64,000 nucleotides of DNA from Saururus chinensis (GCA_035235625.1 CP141143.1:43633178-43697177); one strand, 5' to 3'; positions 24,007 to 35,048 are shown, counted from the stretch's first letter. A program made the numbers and translations. Notes: generated from the letters alone by a model not told the origin.

Positions 24007-27000
24007 TTACTCTTTACAATTTGGAGTGAATAGTAGTGATTAATCAATTTTTGAAACCCTTTCATTAGATGGCAAAATGAAGAAAATAACTAGGAATTTA
24101 TTAAAATTAGAAAAGATAATTGCAAAGGAAGTGGCTACAACTTTCAAATTTAAAAAGAAAATGGAAAGAAGAAACAAGGAAAACTCTTCTTGAAGATGAG
24201 AGCTCCCTTTTACAAATTATTCTCCCTTCTTGCGTACTTCTTCGACTTTCTAAAGGTGAAGGCTTTTTAGGATTTTGGTTATGTTTTGGTATGTGATGGA
24301 CTTCTAGATTTCTTTTTGGAGGTTCCGTAGACTTGAATGTCAAAAGCCATTCCTTATGAAAATGAAGGGGAATTTATAGCATTGGGGTTGTACTATTAAA
24401 CAAGTAGTGGAGGTGAGTTGGAAGGGTAGTTCGTGGGAAGTGGAAAGTGAATTAGTGAATTAGTGGGATATGGGGAATGGGTTAGTTGGAGAGTTGCTAA
24501 GAACGGAATTGAATAGTGGAAAAAGTGGGAAGTGTGAAGTGTGAGTTAGTGAGAAGTGTGAGAGAAATCTGGGCATTATACCTTTGACTTGGTCCCCTCC
24601 ACTTTATCACTCTCTTTACACATCATCATTTCATTTTCATTGTTTTTTAGTTTCATCATTTCACTCATTCAGTTTTTTATTTTATTTCTTCATTTCATCA
24701 TTTTCTGGTTTATAGTAAGGGATCATGAGCATCAGTGTTTTGACTTTGTCTTCCCATTCTCTATATGGGGCCCATGGGATTTTCCACATAACCCTTTTTT
24801 TCTTCAAACTTTGAGTTCTTTGAATATTTACTTTTTATGTTTTCATCCATTTTGGTCTTTTATGACTATTTTTTATTTTTTTAACAAAACTTACTGTTGG
24901 GTCCACAAGTCACTTAGCCTTTTAGTTTTATGGCTATTTTGTTGTGAGATTTACGAGGTCACACACAACACTTTGTAATTTGATTTTGTTTAGATTTGGT
25001 AATCATTTTGATGTGGCTACGTGTGGCTTACGAAGCCACTCTTAGCCAATTTAGCTATTATAGTTATCTTTGGGTACAAGAGAGCCTCATGAGGTCTTCA
25101 CATGAATTTTTTTTTTAGAAGTCGTAACCTCTCTACGTGTGTAGGATTAGATTTTACTTCCTGTTCTTCTTCTTTTTTTTTGGACTTTGTCCACTTTTCA
25201 AACTTTGTCCATTTTAAAAATTGTCTTATTTAGAGCTAGTTAAGCTCCAAAATCTTGTCCTTTAATTTTTGATGATTTTTTTGGCCTTTGAATTTTGATT
25301 TTTTTAACACATTACTATGTGTGTAGCATTAGAATTTATTTCATTTTTTTTTCTTTGGACTTTGTCCACTTTGGAGATTTTGCCCATTTTGAAAATTTTG
25401 ACTTCTCCAGAGCTAGTCAAGATCCAAAATCTTTTGCACCGAAGATTTAGATAATGGATGTATCGTTTTTCTTGAAGATGTCAACAAAGAGTTGATCAGA
25501 GAACGAATTCTACACTAATAGATTTCCTTCTCATTATTATTTTTTGAATGTAATCTTCTCATATGAGAGAAATTTTTTTTTAGGGAAAAAAAGAAGAATT
25601 TCTCTCTCTCTCTTTTTTAGTTATTGCAAAATCCACACATGCCCTAACTTGTTCCAATCCTTCGATCAATTTTTTTTATTTACATAAGTTGATATTTATG
25701 CTAGATGCTCAACCCACCAACATGTTCAAATTCACAAATTTGATTTAAGCCTCACCACTCGTAGGTACTTTTAACTAAGTCAACATTGCAGCAAACGTTT
25801 TCTTAATTTATGAGGTTCATTTAACGAGGGGCAAATTTACAAGTATTCAGCATTCCACTAATATTCTTTTACAGTTATTTGTTTTTTTTTATGTACCTAC
25901 AAATTCATAAGTAGCCGATGTTGCATGATAACTTAGTTTCAAAGTTCAAACAATGATTCATCTAAATCTTATCAAATCCTACTTCCTGAAGTTAGAAAGA
26001 ATTCCAGAAGTTAGAAAGAAGTGACTTATTCCCTATGCATTGATTTACGAGGACTTAATTTTTTTTCTCGATTGGCTTTGTTGATTTATGAGGATATCCA
26101 ATGCTCTATCATTTTCTCTATCAACGTTTTGTTGTCATTGGATCAGAAATAAAAATGGTTCCTTTGCCTTGCCATTGTTTCCGCCAAACTGTTTGTCTCT
26201 TCTTTTATTTTTTTTAAAAAAACCCTTAACCCACTCAGAAAGGTTATTTCTCACTGGTATTTCACATTCAAAAATTTGTTAAATGGATATATGATAAAAT
26301 CAATGGAGATAGGATAAAATCTCAAGTAATGAATCTAAACAAATCTCTCATCGGATTAGTCATCTTAAGAAGATAAATCTTTTACGGGATTGGATTTTAA
26401 CAAACCGAAGTCATCATATTAAGAATTGAACTCAGTTACGTTCTGTATTTGCTCTGTCCCGTTAATTATGTTCGGCCTCAGCTTCCTCATTCCTTGATCA
26501 ACAGGACTCTTCATTCATTGATCATAGAGAAAACCTTAACATAAATAAGATATATCTCTAGAAAAAAAAAAAACAAGTAAGATTAAGCAAACTAGACACA
26601 CATTAGCATAAAAGACTTTATAGATATCATGATTTAAATCAAATTTTCAATCAAAATCCTCAGCTACCAAATGAGAGTTTAATATATGTCTAATCGACTT
26701 AGAGGATCACTAAATTGTTCTTAAAACTAGTACTTTAACAAATAAGAAAAAGACTTTTAGCCTCTTTTTGCATTAATTTGTTTATGAAGAGGAAATCCTA
26801 GAAACCTAATCTCTATGCGCATATATGATTAATCTATCATCAATCAAACCACAAATGATGCAAGAAACACAAGATTTTTATATGAAGAAGGCCTAGAGTA
26901 AAAAAAACCATGATGGCCACTCTTGACCAAAAATCAATGCACTAACAAGCAAGACCTTACATGACACAAGAAAACCACCAACCTCTCTAAAAGACTTTAA

Positions 27001-27954
27001 AAATACTCCCCTTTATTTAGATCTTTTTTTTTTGTTCCTAGCCTTTAAGTCTTCTCTCCTATTATCTTAAAGTATTTTCCTCATTTGGTATTCTTTTTTC
27101 TTTTTTTAGCTTCTCCAACAAGCTTCTTATGATTATGACTTTAGCCTTGAGTATCTTCAATCTCCCATTGAACTTGATTGACACTCTTCTCAGGTTTTGT
27201 ATGTATAAAACTCTATTTTAGTTGTGTGTCTTCTCATTCAATCACCTTTAAAACAAAACTCTTAAGTACAAATATGATCTTTGAGGAAAGATAACAGCAA
27301 AAAGGACTTCACTTTTCTCTATCAAATTCTAAGTTTTCTTCTCTCCAATTTCATGTTTACCTGGCCCTTATATAGTCTATTATGTCAGTTTAGGTCATAT
27401 ACTTCAATTACGAATGAACGTTTCTTGGAATGCTTAAACTAGGTAGGTTATATAGAAAATATTTGATCGATCACTGTTTCTATTAAGGTAAAACTCTTTT
27501 GGTGATCAATCTTTCACATGTGTCGATCGATAAAATCCCCATCAAAAACCTTGTAGTCTGATTCAAGGGCTGATCAATCGATGACTTCAGTGTCAATCTC
27601 AACGATCGATTGATGAACACATATTTTTGTATTTTACCTTAATTTTTCTTTAAACTTCCAAATTAAATCATTTGGATTAATTATTACCAATCAAAACTAA
27701 GTGATTTGTATATGTGAATGTGTAAAGTAAACCTTTTACCTTTGTCGCTTAGCTTAGTCTTCATTCTTGAACTTTGAAAATACATTTGCTCCTATTTTCT
27801 TGTTAATCAATTCCAATCTGAATCAACTATAAGAACATTTGGTCAGACTTCTAAGACTGAAACATACATGTTTTTAGACATAGTTTTGATTATCAAAATT
27901 AGTTAATTACATTACATATGTCTCATATGTTTACATAGTTTCTTTTGATTATTT

Positions 27955-28178
27955 TTCTTGTTTGTCTATTGATGATGCATTGTTGTCACACATGCACCTT
28001 CACCATGCAAATGTAGATAAACTACATTGGATGTTGAATGCGATGTTATTACCTAAAATCTCTAAATACCTACATGTGAGTTAGGATTGCATTTCGAAAA
28101 AGATTAGAAGGCAATCTTTCCAAAAGGACAAAGAGAAAATGAACTATTAGCAGTAGTTCACTCAGATATTTGTGGTCC
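27955..28178 (+). pseudogene. Copia 2 GAG-pre-integrase/integrase fragment (copy A)
   Basis: Plus-strand pieces read HANVDKLHWMLNAMLLP (GAG-pre-integrase) and KGQRENELLAVVHSDICGP (start of integrase), separated by frame changes. The solo LTR at 28179 interrupts directly after ICGP. The matching piece in copy B is at 45975-46203, and the rest of the integrase is found only beyond copy B. Confidence 0.75.
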
Positions 28179-29084
28179 TAATAGTTTATAATTAAACCCT
28201 TTGCAAGTATACAAGGTAATTGTACAAGGATAAGCATTGATGGGTTGCCGAATCTCAGAGACGGATGAATTAATTACAAAATCTAAAAGAAGAATTCTTG
28301 ATTAAAAATTAAACGAACTTATACTTAAATTTAACAATGAAAGTAAGCATACTAATGTAAAAGGAGAGATCAATATCAAGGTAATTACTTTGAAAATTGA
28401 ATCCATTATAGAACCATAAAATTTCCTTAACTTTTAATTAAAATCTAGATGAATATGAAAAAGTATTCTCAGCTACAAGCTAGAATTACTTTAGAAATAA
28501 CTATAAATTACATCCAATGCATGAACTATCTTCAAGAATAGCATGAATCATCTACACTAAACTAAACTGAAGGTATGACTCGTCTAATCTTAGTATAACT
28601 CATCCAATTCATTAATCATATTAATATTAAAACTATTGCATGACCGTCTCATCTAAATCATAGAAATTAGAATCGATGTAAGTCTCAAAACAACATCAAT
28701 CTATCATCTAAAATATAATAAATCAACATAGATTTGAATAAACTTGAAAAGCTCTTCTATTAAAAAGGAAATGTGTATCATACAATTGTCTTTAATCACA
28801 GCTGAATCTAAATTAAAAAGAAAAAAAATTGAAAGCTATCTATAGTTTCATCATCTCCTAACCTACATCTTCATTTAAAGCTTTGAATGGTCCTCCATCT
28901 TCTTCTTCCTTTTTCTCTACAAAACGTCTATTGAAAATCATCAATTTCGAGCCCCATATGGCTTTACATAGGCATAATAGTCATAGGAGGAAGTTTAAAA
29001 GAAAAAATACTTAAAATAGGCTTAAAATAAAAAATGGCACTTTATCCTATTCAAATGCACGTTAAAAGGTATATAAAATATATA
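28179..29084 (-). repeat. Solo LTR in copia integrase, copy A (truncated)
   Basis: Same sequence as the complete solo LTR at 46204-47128. Its 5' end in element orientation (18 bases) is missing because the viral cluster joins at 29085. The first plus-strand bases are TA instead of TG. Confidence 0.7.
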
Positions 29085-29090
29085 CCTTTT
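29064..29090. repeat. Perfect snap-back palindrome at the viral junction
   Basis: 11-base arms, AAAAGGTATAT at 29064-29074 and ATATACCTTTT at 29080-29090, separated by AAAAT. The left arm and loop belong to copy A. The end of the right arm (from 29085) is absent from copy B, so it was created at the junction. Confidence 0.85.
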
Positions 29091-29097
29091 ATATATT

Positions 29098-29841
29098 TCA
29101 AGGCCATCTGTTAGACCATTGATCTTCGTGATATTCCAAGGCATCTAGGAAAAGATTCCTAGTGTGCTTTGTCATGGGAATTCTTCCTTTGTCTATTCTT
29201 GCTCCAATCCCGCAGATAAGAGTGTTGTCGTAATTACTACACTGAATTATTGTCCTTTGAGTATGGACTATTGTAATAAAACTTTGGACTCTTCTGTTGT
29301 GTTGCATCTTTCTTTTGATTTCTAATAAACCAAAAGCTCTGGCTTCATTTCTTGTTTCATTGATGATAAGTCCTTCTTTTTTCTGTACCTCAAGATCTAG
29401 GATTGTTAATTCGTCATCATAGCCCCAATAGCTATCCATGAGTGCTTGGTCCATATGACTGTGTTTAGCTCTAGACAGCTGTAGTAGATGTAATGGTGGG
29501 TAACATTCTCCATCCTTCTCCCATTCTAGTGAAGCCGTTGTAATATTGATAACAATATTGGGTTCATCAATATATCTGACAAATCTTTTTGTTGTTTGCA
29601 AAATAATGGGAGAGAAATTTCTCAATTTCCAAGCATCATGGATATATAATTTTTTAACGAAGCCCCATTCAAAGAGTTTAATAAGTTTTTCTTGAACTTT
29701 GTCTTCGGGCTTCTTTATGATCAGTTGAGGAACTGATGAAGTAATTCCTTTGACTATTTTATAGTCGTCTTTATCAAAGTAATAACCATTCCAAATATTA
29801 AAGAGTGTCTGTTTCCACTCTTGTTGAGCTGTGGGTTCCAT
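29098..29841 (-). CDS. Unrecognised ORF, 247 codons, C-terminal part of element protein
   Basis: Longest uninterrupted frame in the cluster's 3' region. It starts at ATG within a longer frame (upstream TGA at 29908), so the ATG is probably not the original start. The protein is basic to neutral and rich in aromatic residues, with GYYFDKDDYKIVKG near residue 19, a WGFVKKLYIHDAWKL stretch near 58-72, and a C-terminal region with MTKHTRNLFLDALEYHE. There is no signal peptide, membrane span or zinc motif. Copy III carries the same sequence at about 38440-39275 with several stops. A distant relation to an inclusion-body/transactivator-type or capsid-associated protein of pararetroviruses is possible but unsupported. 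Confidence 0.5.
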   Translation of the reverse strand: MEPTAQQEWKQTLFNIWNGYYFDKDDYKIVKGITSSVPQLIIKKPEDKVQEKLIKLFEWGFVKKLYIHDAWKLRNFSPIILQTTKRFVRYIDEPNIVINITTASLEWEKDGECYPPLHLLQLSRAKHSHMDQALMDSYWGYDDELTILDLEVQKKEGLIINETRNEARAFGLLEIKRKMQHNRRVQSFITIVHTQRTIIQCSNYDNTLICGIGARIDKGRIPMTKHTRNLFLDALEYHEDQWSNRWP

Positions 29842-30256
29842 ATTCTGAATTTTCTCAATAAGTTCAGGAAGTAATTTAGTTGCCCAAATCCATTCAGTAT
29901 AAATAGTTCATGAAATCATGGAGGACATTTTACATGAAGTAACAATATCCTTCACTTTTGAAGCCATAAAATTTTGCTTTTCCTTTGGAACTGTTGACAA
30001 AACATTTGAAAGCATTTGCAAATGTTCCAAAAAGGAATTATATGATTAATTTTTAAAATCATTTAATAAGTTATCTAATAAGATTTTTTGGAAAAGAGAT
30101 AACTTATTGTTTGTCTTGAAACAATTTTTTGGATTATGAATGATCCCAATTTTGTAGTTTTTCCAAACAACATGGCATGTTGGCAAAGCCATAGGCATCA
30201 CCGGATTTGATGTGTCTTTACCCTTAGCCGGACACTCGGGACTAGCTTGGAATTCT

Positions 30257-30313
30257 TGAGGGTCCAAGTCCTTGTGGTTTTTATAGTATTTTCCTGCACT
30301 ATTTGTGTCATTT
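30257..30313. repeat. Flank duplication at insertion of copy II (left)
   Basis: About 57 bases from ttgagggtccaagtccttg to gcactatttg and gtcatt. Repeated at 33276-33334. It brackets copy II and is present only once in copy III (about 39674-39730). Confidence 0.75.
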
Positions 30314-30376
30314 CTCATAGATATTGACGATCCTCCACCATCCATCTTCCCCCTTCTTCTCTTATTTCTTACTAGA

Positions 30377-30389
30377 TGGTATCAGAGCC
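30377..30389 (+). other. Copy II primer-binding site
   Basis: TGGTATCAGAGCC, complementary to the 3' end of plant initiator tRNA-Met, the primer used by caulimovirids and many LTR retrotransposons. It is preceded by about 50 bases of pyrimidine-rich LTR/leader tail and followed by a ~590-base leader before the first ATG at 30983. Confidence 0.9.
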
Positions 30390-30982
30390 ATGAAGCTCCA
30401 TTGGGGGTAAGTGTGTGCTCCGCATGTGTTCGTGAAGGCGCGGTCAGGTATGTAGGGGAAGGAGAGGACTTTCTTCCTTTCGGGGAAGGAGGGGATTTAC
30501 CTTTCCATTTTCCCCCTTTCTTTTACACTTGTTATTATGTTGCAAGGTTGTTAGATTACTTGCTTGGTTTTACTTGTTGTGATAAGGCTGGGATTTCTTC
30601 TTTTACTCGAGTTTGAAGTGATATGGTGTTTATGTTATCTTTTATATATTCCTGAAATGAATAGAGCCAAGGCGTTATCCCGTTTATCTAAGGGAGTTAG
30701 CCATTTTGCCTCATTTGTTCATGGAAGGAAAATGTAAGAGATGATGTTGTGCCACCTCTATCATGGAGGATAAAAGTGGAAGATGAAGTGCTAGCCAATT
30801 TTATTATAATAGGTAGAACTAGGTGTTTTTTACCTCTTTGCTTTATAATCACGAATGTTTCCTATTTTCCTCTTGGTTGGAGTCTCTTTTTTCATAAGAA
30901 GTATTCTGATCTCCTTTCCTATTTTCCCTACAAGACATGACTTTGTTTTCCAAATATATGTGAGCACTTTTACTTATCATTC
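30390..30982 (+). other. Copy II leader with conserved short frame
   Basis: Leader between PBS and ORF. It holds repeated purine blocks (ggggaaggag twice, near 30454 and 30484) and a frame of about 71 codons (ending 30616) starting just after the PBS without an ATG. The frame stays open in all three copies (37736-37951 and 41732-41983 on the minus strand), with some substitutions. Long structured leaders with short frames are known in pararetroviruses; function here is inferred only. Confidence 0.6.
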
Positions 30983-32350
30983 ATGTCATCAAATATATTT
31001 CATGATCCAGAAGAATTTTCTGAAAATTTTGAAGTTGATGAATCTTCCAACCTAGAAGATAATGAAATTGAAGAATTTTCTGATATAGAAAATTATGAAG
31101 AAGATAATGAAATTGAAGAATTTTCTGATATAGAAAATTATGAAGAAGATAAAGAAATTGAAGAATTTTCTGATATAGAAAATTATGAAGTTGATGAATT
31201 TTCCAACATAGATAATTATCCAAGAAATTGGGATCTACCCGGGGGAGACCCTGAGGATGATCCTGATGATCTTATTGAAGCATATCCTGAAAGTATAAAT
31301 GATACAAGATTTTTAGACCAAAAATCCTTAATAAATAGGAAAATCAGATCTTCTAATTATAGAAGAAACAAATCTGATAAAGAAAGTATTTCCTTAAGAG
31401 ATTATATTTCTGAAAGAAAATCATATAATAAGTTACCATCTTATCAGGTTGAAAAGGTTATAACTTCTAATATGAATATTCCTTATGGGATTTACCATAA
31501 GAATTATGTTCCTACTCATACAAAGATATCTGAAGAATTCCATGTTGATAGAAACATAATTAATCAAGAATTTTACTTGCCGAAAAATAGAAACTTTAGG
31601 GAGTGGTATTTCACTACCTTTACTAAAACTCAAATTATTGAGTATAAAGATTTATATTATAAGTTCTTACATACTCATAGGATTATTATCCCTTTTAAAC
31701 AATGGTTTGAGACTTATAGTCTTTATAATAATAATAAGATAATGAAAATCATTCCTTCTTATCAATTTCTTCCTCAAGATAGTCAATTACAAGAAACTTC
31801 TTATATGAAAGGCATTCAGACAGATAAATCTCTTAATACTAATTCTCCTTTACCAATCAAAGAAGATTCAAATACTCGAGAAATTAAGGAAAAAATTAAT
31901 ATGGTACTAAATGATGTCTTAAAAGACAATAATTTAATAGAAAAAATTTATAAAATTATAAAAGAGGATGAGATTAATCTAAAAGATGAATCTTTAAATA
32001 AAAATAAGGAAAATGATATTATGCCTTCTAATATAGAAGAAAAAGAAAATGATATTATACCTTCTAATATAGAAGAAAACAAGATCAATAATAGTCCTTT
32101 ATTATCTTATGTAGATAACTCCTTAGATAATTTTCATCATATTAAAACAGACGAATTAAGCTTGGAAAAAATTATTGAAATAAAAACAAATATATCTAAT
32201 AATTTAAGTATAAATGTTTTGACTAATAGTCAATTGGCTCCAATCCAAGATTTAAAATCTATCAAAGAAAAAGAGAATAAATCTCTACAAAAACTTTATA
32301 AAATCAATAATGGATCAAACACAAATAAATTATCTAATAAACAACCTTAA
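30983..32350 (+). pseudogene. Pararetrovirus-like copy II, N-terminal ORF (455 codons), MP and capsid segments missing
   Basis: Starts at ATG 30983. Residues 1-80 are very acidic, with three tandem 15-residue units (EDNEIEEFSDIENYE) at 31055-31189. A conserved block follows (NIPYGIYHKNYVPTHT, FREWYFTTFTKTQIIEYKDL, FKQWFETYSLYNNNK), shared with copies I and III. The C-terminal third is Lys/Glu/Asn-rich and coil-like, with a short repeat (NDIMPSNIEE / NDIIPSNIEE). The same frame continues after the TAA at 32348-32350 into the zinc-knuckle/protease part, so one stop breaks it. Compared with copy I, the movement-protein domain between the acidic part and the conserved block, and the capsid segment after it, are absent. 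Assignment to caulimovirid-type elements rests on the whole layout in copy I. Confidence 0.75.
31055..31189 (+). repeat. 45-base minisatellite (3 units) in acidic N-terminus
   Basis: Three units of 45 bases encode EDNEIEEFSDIENYE with one N-to-K change. Copy III has two units (41193-41282). Reading frame is kept in both. Confidence 0.85.
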
Positions 32351-33178
32351 AACTCTTCCAAAGGCCTAAATCTCAAAAAGAAAAATAAATCTAAAAGAGC
32401 ATATCAGAAGAGAAAACATGTAGAAAAACTTAAAGAAATTATTTGTCATAAATTTAGACACAATGGCCATTATGCTAATAGATGCAAAGTTCCTAAACCT
32501 ATAATGAATATAGGAAACAATGATCTTAACAAAGAAAGTAATAATCAATTACATGTTATTAATAATTTCACTCATCATAAGGGAGTTGTAAAATTAAAAG
32601 ATCCTCTTAAGGATAAAGAAAATTTACATGCTTTGGCTAAAAGTCAACCCATTCAAATTATAAACGATTCTCAAAATTCTAATTATAGAAAGACTGTTAA
32701 AGAGGATCTAAACTATGAAATTCATAGGTTAAAGAAAGAAATAAAAATTTTAAACCATGAAATTTCAATAAACAATTCCAAGGAATATGTTCCCAAAGAA
32801 AAGAATGATTCTTTACAAATAATAAATAATATCACTTATCAAAAGTGGTTCATTAATGTTACATTAGTTATCAACAATGAATTTAATCTTGAAACTACTG
32901 CTTTAGTAAATTCAGGAGCTAACATGAATTGTGTCAGAGAAGGGTTAATTCCAACCGAATATTTTGAAAAAACAACTCAAAATTTGAGTACGGCAAATGG
33001 GGGAAAATTGAATATACATTATAAACTTTCTGATGCTTATATATGCAATCAAGGTGTATGTATTCATACAATTTTCATACTAGTCAAGGATTTGATTCAA
33101 CATATGATTTTAGGAACACCTTTTCTAAGTATGATTCAACCACAAACCAAACTAATCAATCAGATTAAAGAAATTTGA
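32351..33178 (+). pseudogene. Pararetrovirus-like copy II: zinc knuckle and aspartic protease
   Basis: Continues the frame of the upstream ORF after one stop. A CCHC knuckle lies at 32444-32485, but its second cysteine is phenylalanine (CHKF...GHYANRC). The retropepsin-like domain follows (about 32830-33160): the expected D-[ST]-G active site reads NSGAN, so the catalytic aspartate is lost. MILGTPFLSMIQP is the conserved C-terminal protease motif. The frame stops at 33176-33178. About 100 bases of a further polyprotein-like, frame-broken sequence follow before the switch to minus-strand copy I at about 33276. Nothing resembling RT follows. Confidence 0.8.
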
Positions 33179-33272
33179 TATTCAAAGAAAAACAAATAAA
33201 TTCTTTAGAAGAAGAATTAAAACAAGAAAAAATTTCAGAACAATTAAAGTCTTTAAGAATCAAAAAGATAAT

Positions 33273-33575
33273 TCAAAATTGAGGGTCCAAGTCCTTGTGG
33301 TTTTTATAGTGTTTTTCTGCACTATTTGCGTCATTATTGACGACTCCGCATGATTGCATTGTTGTCTTTCTTGAAGAAAGAATATTATTTTTGAAATCAT
33401 GATAGATTTCAATTTCTGGAATCACCCTTGGATTTTTTCCTTTAGATGAGGATGAAACTTCGGCGAGTTTCTGATCCATTTCTTTATCCAGTTTTCTGAT
33501 AGGAAAGTCAAATAAAGAGTCAGCCACATTATTGGAGTCATAATTAAATTGAGGAGATTTACCTTTCTTCATCAA
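33273..33575 (-). pseudogene. Copy I: start of unrecognised ORF after protease
   Basis: Minus-strand frame of 100 codons starting ATG at 33573-33575. It overlaps the end of the protease frame by 17 bases in a different frame. It is Lys/Ser-rich with PIRKLDKEMDQKLAEV and IEIYHDFKNNILSSRK. It is cut at 33276-33334 by the insertion of copy II; the rest lies at 29091-30313. Copy III has the same arrangement (39528-39960), so the protease-to-this-ORF join was inherited, not formed locally. Confidence 0.7.
33276..33334. repeat. Flank duplication at insertion of copy II (right)
   Basis: Second copy of the 30257-30313 sequence, with a few substitutions. The pair marks the two sides of the copy II insertion into copy I. 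Confidence 0.75.
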
Positions 33576-34209
33576 ATATCACACTTTCTTTGACTTGGTC
33601 TATAAGACTTATCAAGGGTTGTGAAACGAAAGAGAACATTATTTCTTTACCATTTATTATGGTTTTGATGCCTTTATGATCAACTTTAATGGGTTGAATC
33701 ATGTTTAGGAAGGGAGTTCCTAATATCATATATTGGGTCAGGTTTTTTATTAGAACCAAGTTTACTAGAATACATATTCCATTATTACTAATATAAGAGT
33801 TTAATAATTTATGCTCTATAAATATTATACTACCATCGGCAGTATTCAAGGATTGATCAGTTTTATCAAAATATTGAATAGGAATTAATCCTTCCTTGAT
33901 ACAATTCATATCAGCCACTGAATCTATCAGAGCAATAGTTTCAATATGAAAGTTTTTATTTATTACTAATTTAATATTTATAACCCATTTTTGATAGGAA
34001 AGATTACTAATGATTTGTAAATAATCATTGGCTTCCTGATTATTTTCTTGATGAATTTCATCACGTTCTTCTATATTGGAAATAATATTTGTAGAGATTT
34101 CTAGATTTGTGACTCTAAGTTTTAGAATTTTTATTTCTTCTTGAAGCATAAAAATTTCTTCTTTTGAGTCCCCTTTATAGATTTCTTTTTCTTTTCTGGG
34201 TTCTTTCAT
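33559..34209 (-). pseudogene. Copy I: aspartic protease domain
   Basis: Minus-strand frame of 216 codons, ATG at 34207-34209. The N-terminal ~70 residues are coil-like (EEIFMLQEEIKILKLRV). The protease core follows: YQKWVINIKLVINKNFHIET, then an active site reading DSVAD where DSGAD is expected (Gly to Val), then MILGTPFLNMIQP. The frame ends in TGA/TAG region near 33559. The glycine loss should inactivate the enzyme. Copy III at 39930-40436 is nearly identical here but keeps DSGAD. Confidence 0.8.
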
Positions 34210-34655
34210 TCTATTATAAACCTCTTATAAGGTATAGGGAATTATAGGTTCATAGTTTAGTTTAGATTTATTTGATTCATTAGAGGAATTTTCCATATAC
34301 TTTTCAATAGCCATCCTTCTAAATTGAGGATCTTGGATTTGATCTATAAGATCTAATATGAAAGACTGATTAGCAGTTAATACATTTAGACTTAGACCAT
34401 TCATATTTAGAATAGCAGAGTAATTGTCATGTGTTCCTGTACAAGAAAACTCTCCATTATTTTCTTCTGTTTAAGAATCTGAAGTAGATGAAATGTCATC
34501 AATTTGAAGAGTATCTTCTTCTGAAGAAATAGAACTATTTTCTTCATTGTCCTCTATTAGAAGATTATAAAGTTTTTCGGCCATATCATCGTCTTCTTTG
34601 ATCCTATTGATTTTATCCTTAAGTTCTTTGGATTTTGGATTTTTGCATTTATTAG
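34210..34655 (-). pseudogene. Copy I: degenerate linker between zinc knuckle and protease
   Basis: Acidic, Ser/Glu-rich coding (SSEEDTLQIDDISS region near 34500) with stops. It follows the frameshifted zinc knuckle and precedes the protease frame. Confidence 0.55.
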
Positions 34656-35027
34656 CTAATGTCCTTTTTTATTACACCTAAAACAAGTGATTTCTTTAGA
34701 TTTTTCCTTCATATATTTGTTTTCAATTTTCTTCTTAGATTTAGGTTTATATCTAGGTTTAGGATTTTTATAAGATGATTTCTTTTGCTTTCTTTGTGGA
34801 TAAGAAAGGCCAAGATTAAAACCAAATTGTTCACAAAATTGTCCTATTTCTTGTTTTCCTGTAATGTTTTGCTTTTTAAGCTGGTTTTTTAGATTAATAT
34901 CATTACACAGAGATAATCCTTCTGCAATACATTCACTAATAAGTTCTCCATAAGTATAATCATCATACATAATAGATTGAGATCCTGATTTATCTCTAAG
35001 TCTGGTTCTGATTTTTTCAGCAAACAT
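34656..35027 (-). pseudogene. Copy I: capsid C-terminal part with zinc knuckle
   Basis: Minus-strand frame of 123 codons, continuing the frame of 35049-35579 across one TAG. It has FAEKIRTRLRDK at the start, YGELISECIAEGL, then a Lys/Tyr/Pro-rich basic stretch and the knuckle start CFRCNKKGH. Directly after the histidine a one-base shift brings a stop, and the final cysteine lies in another frame. A basic arm plus CCHC knuckle at the capsid C-terminus is typical of caulimovirids. Confidence 0.8.
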
Positions 35028-35048
35028 AAGGGGAAGTTCAGAAATAAA

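Larger units (their letters stand above)
24007..29084. repeat. 5.1-kb direct duplication, copy A
   Basis: Aligns along its whole length with 41984-47110. The shared start is ttactcttta and the shared end is ggtatataaaatatata. Sampled stretches differ by roughly 2-4%. Content: mostly AT-rich, non-coding, LTR-like sequence (24007-27950), including a region rich in CGATCGAT-type words (about 27460-27620), then a copia integrase piece (27955-28178) and a solo LTR (28179-29084). Against copy B it lacks one ~90-base unit near 25270 and has a much shorter (TC)n run. The ends show no TG/CA and no 5-base target duplication, so these are not LTRs of the enclosed viral cluster. Confidence 0.85.
29091..30313 (-). 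pseudogene. Pararetrovirus-like copy I, 3' part: unrecognised downstream ORF
   Basis: The minus-strand end of copy I, separated from its upstream part by the inserted copy II. It contains a 99-codon frame (30046-30345; its first residues come from the junction) and a 247-codon frame (29098-29841). Both belong to a reading frame that in copies I and III lies after the protease, where RT would be expected. Features: a DPQEFQASPECPAKGKD stretch, a stop (TAA) near 30044, a TGA at 29908-29910 shared with copy III, then W-rich text (EWKQTLFNIWNGYY, FEWGFVKKLYIHDAWKLRNF). I recognise no catalytic motif; there is no YxDD and no RNase H motif. It ends about 100 bases before the stop seen in copy III. 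Confidence 0.7.

Noticed and set aside
30983-32350. A free-standing host gene for an acidic nuclear protein
   Set aside because: It lies downstream of a PBS and leader, shares blocks with copies I and III, and its frame continues into a zinc knuckle and protease.
33559-34209. Ordinary Ty3/gypsy origin of the cluster instead of pararetroviral
   Set aside because: The movement-protein-type domain at 36737-37117 and the capsid with basic zinc-knuckle arm favour a caulimovirid-type source, though an LTR-retrotransposon with a similar gene set cannot be fully excluded.
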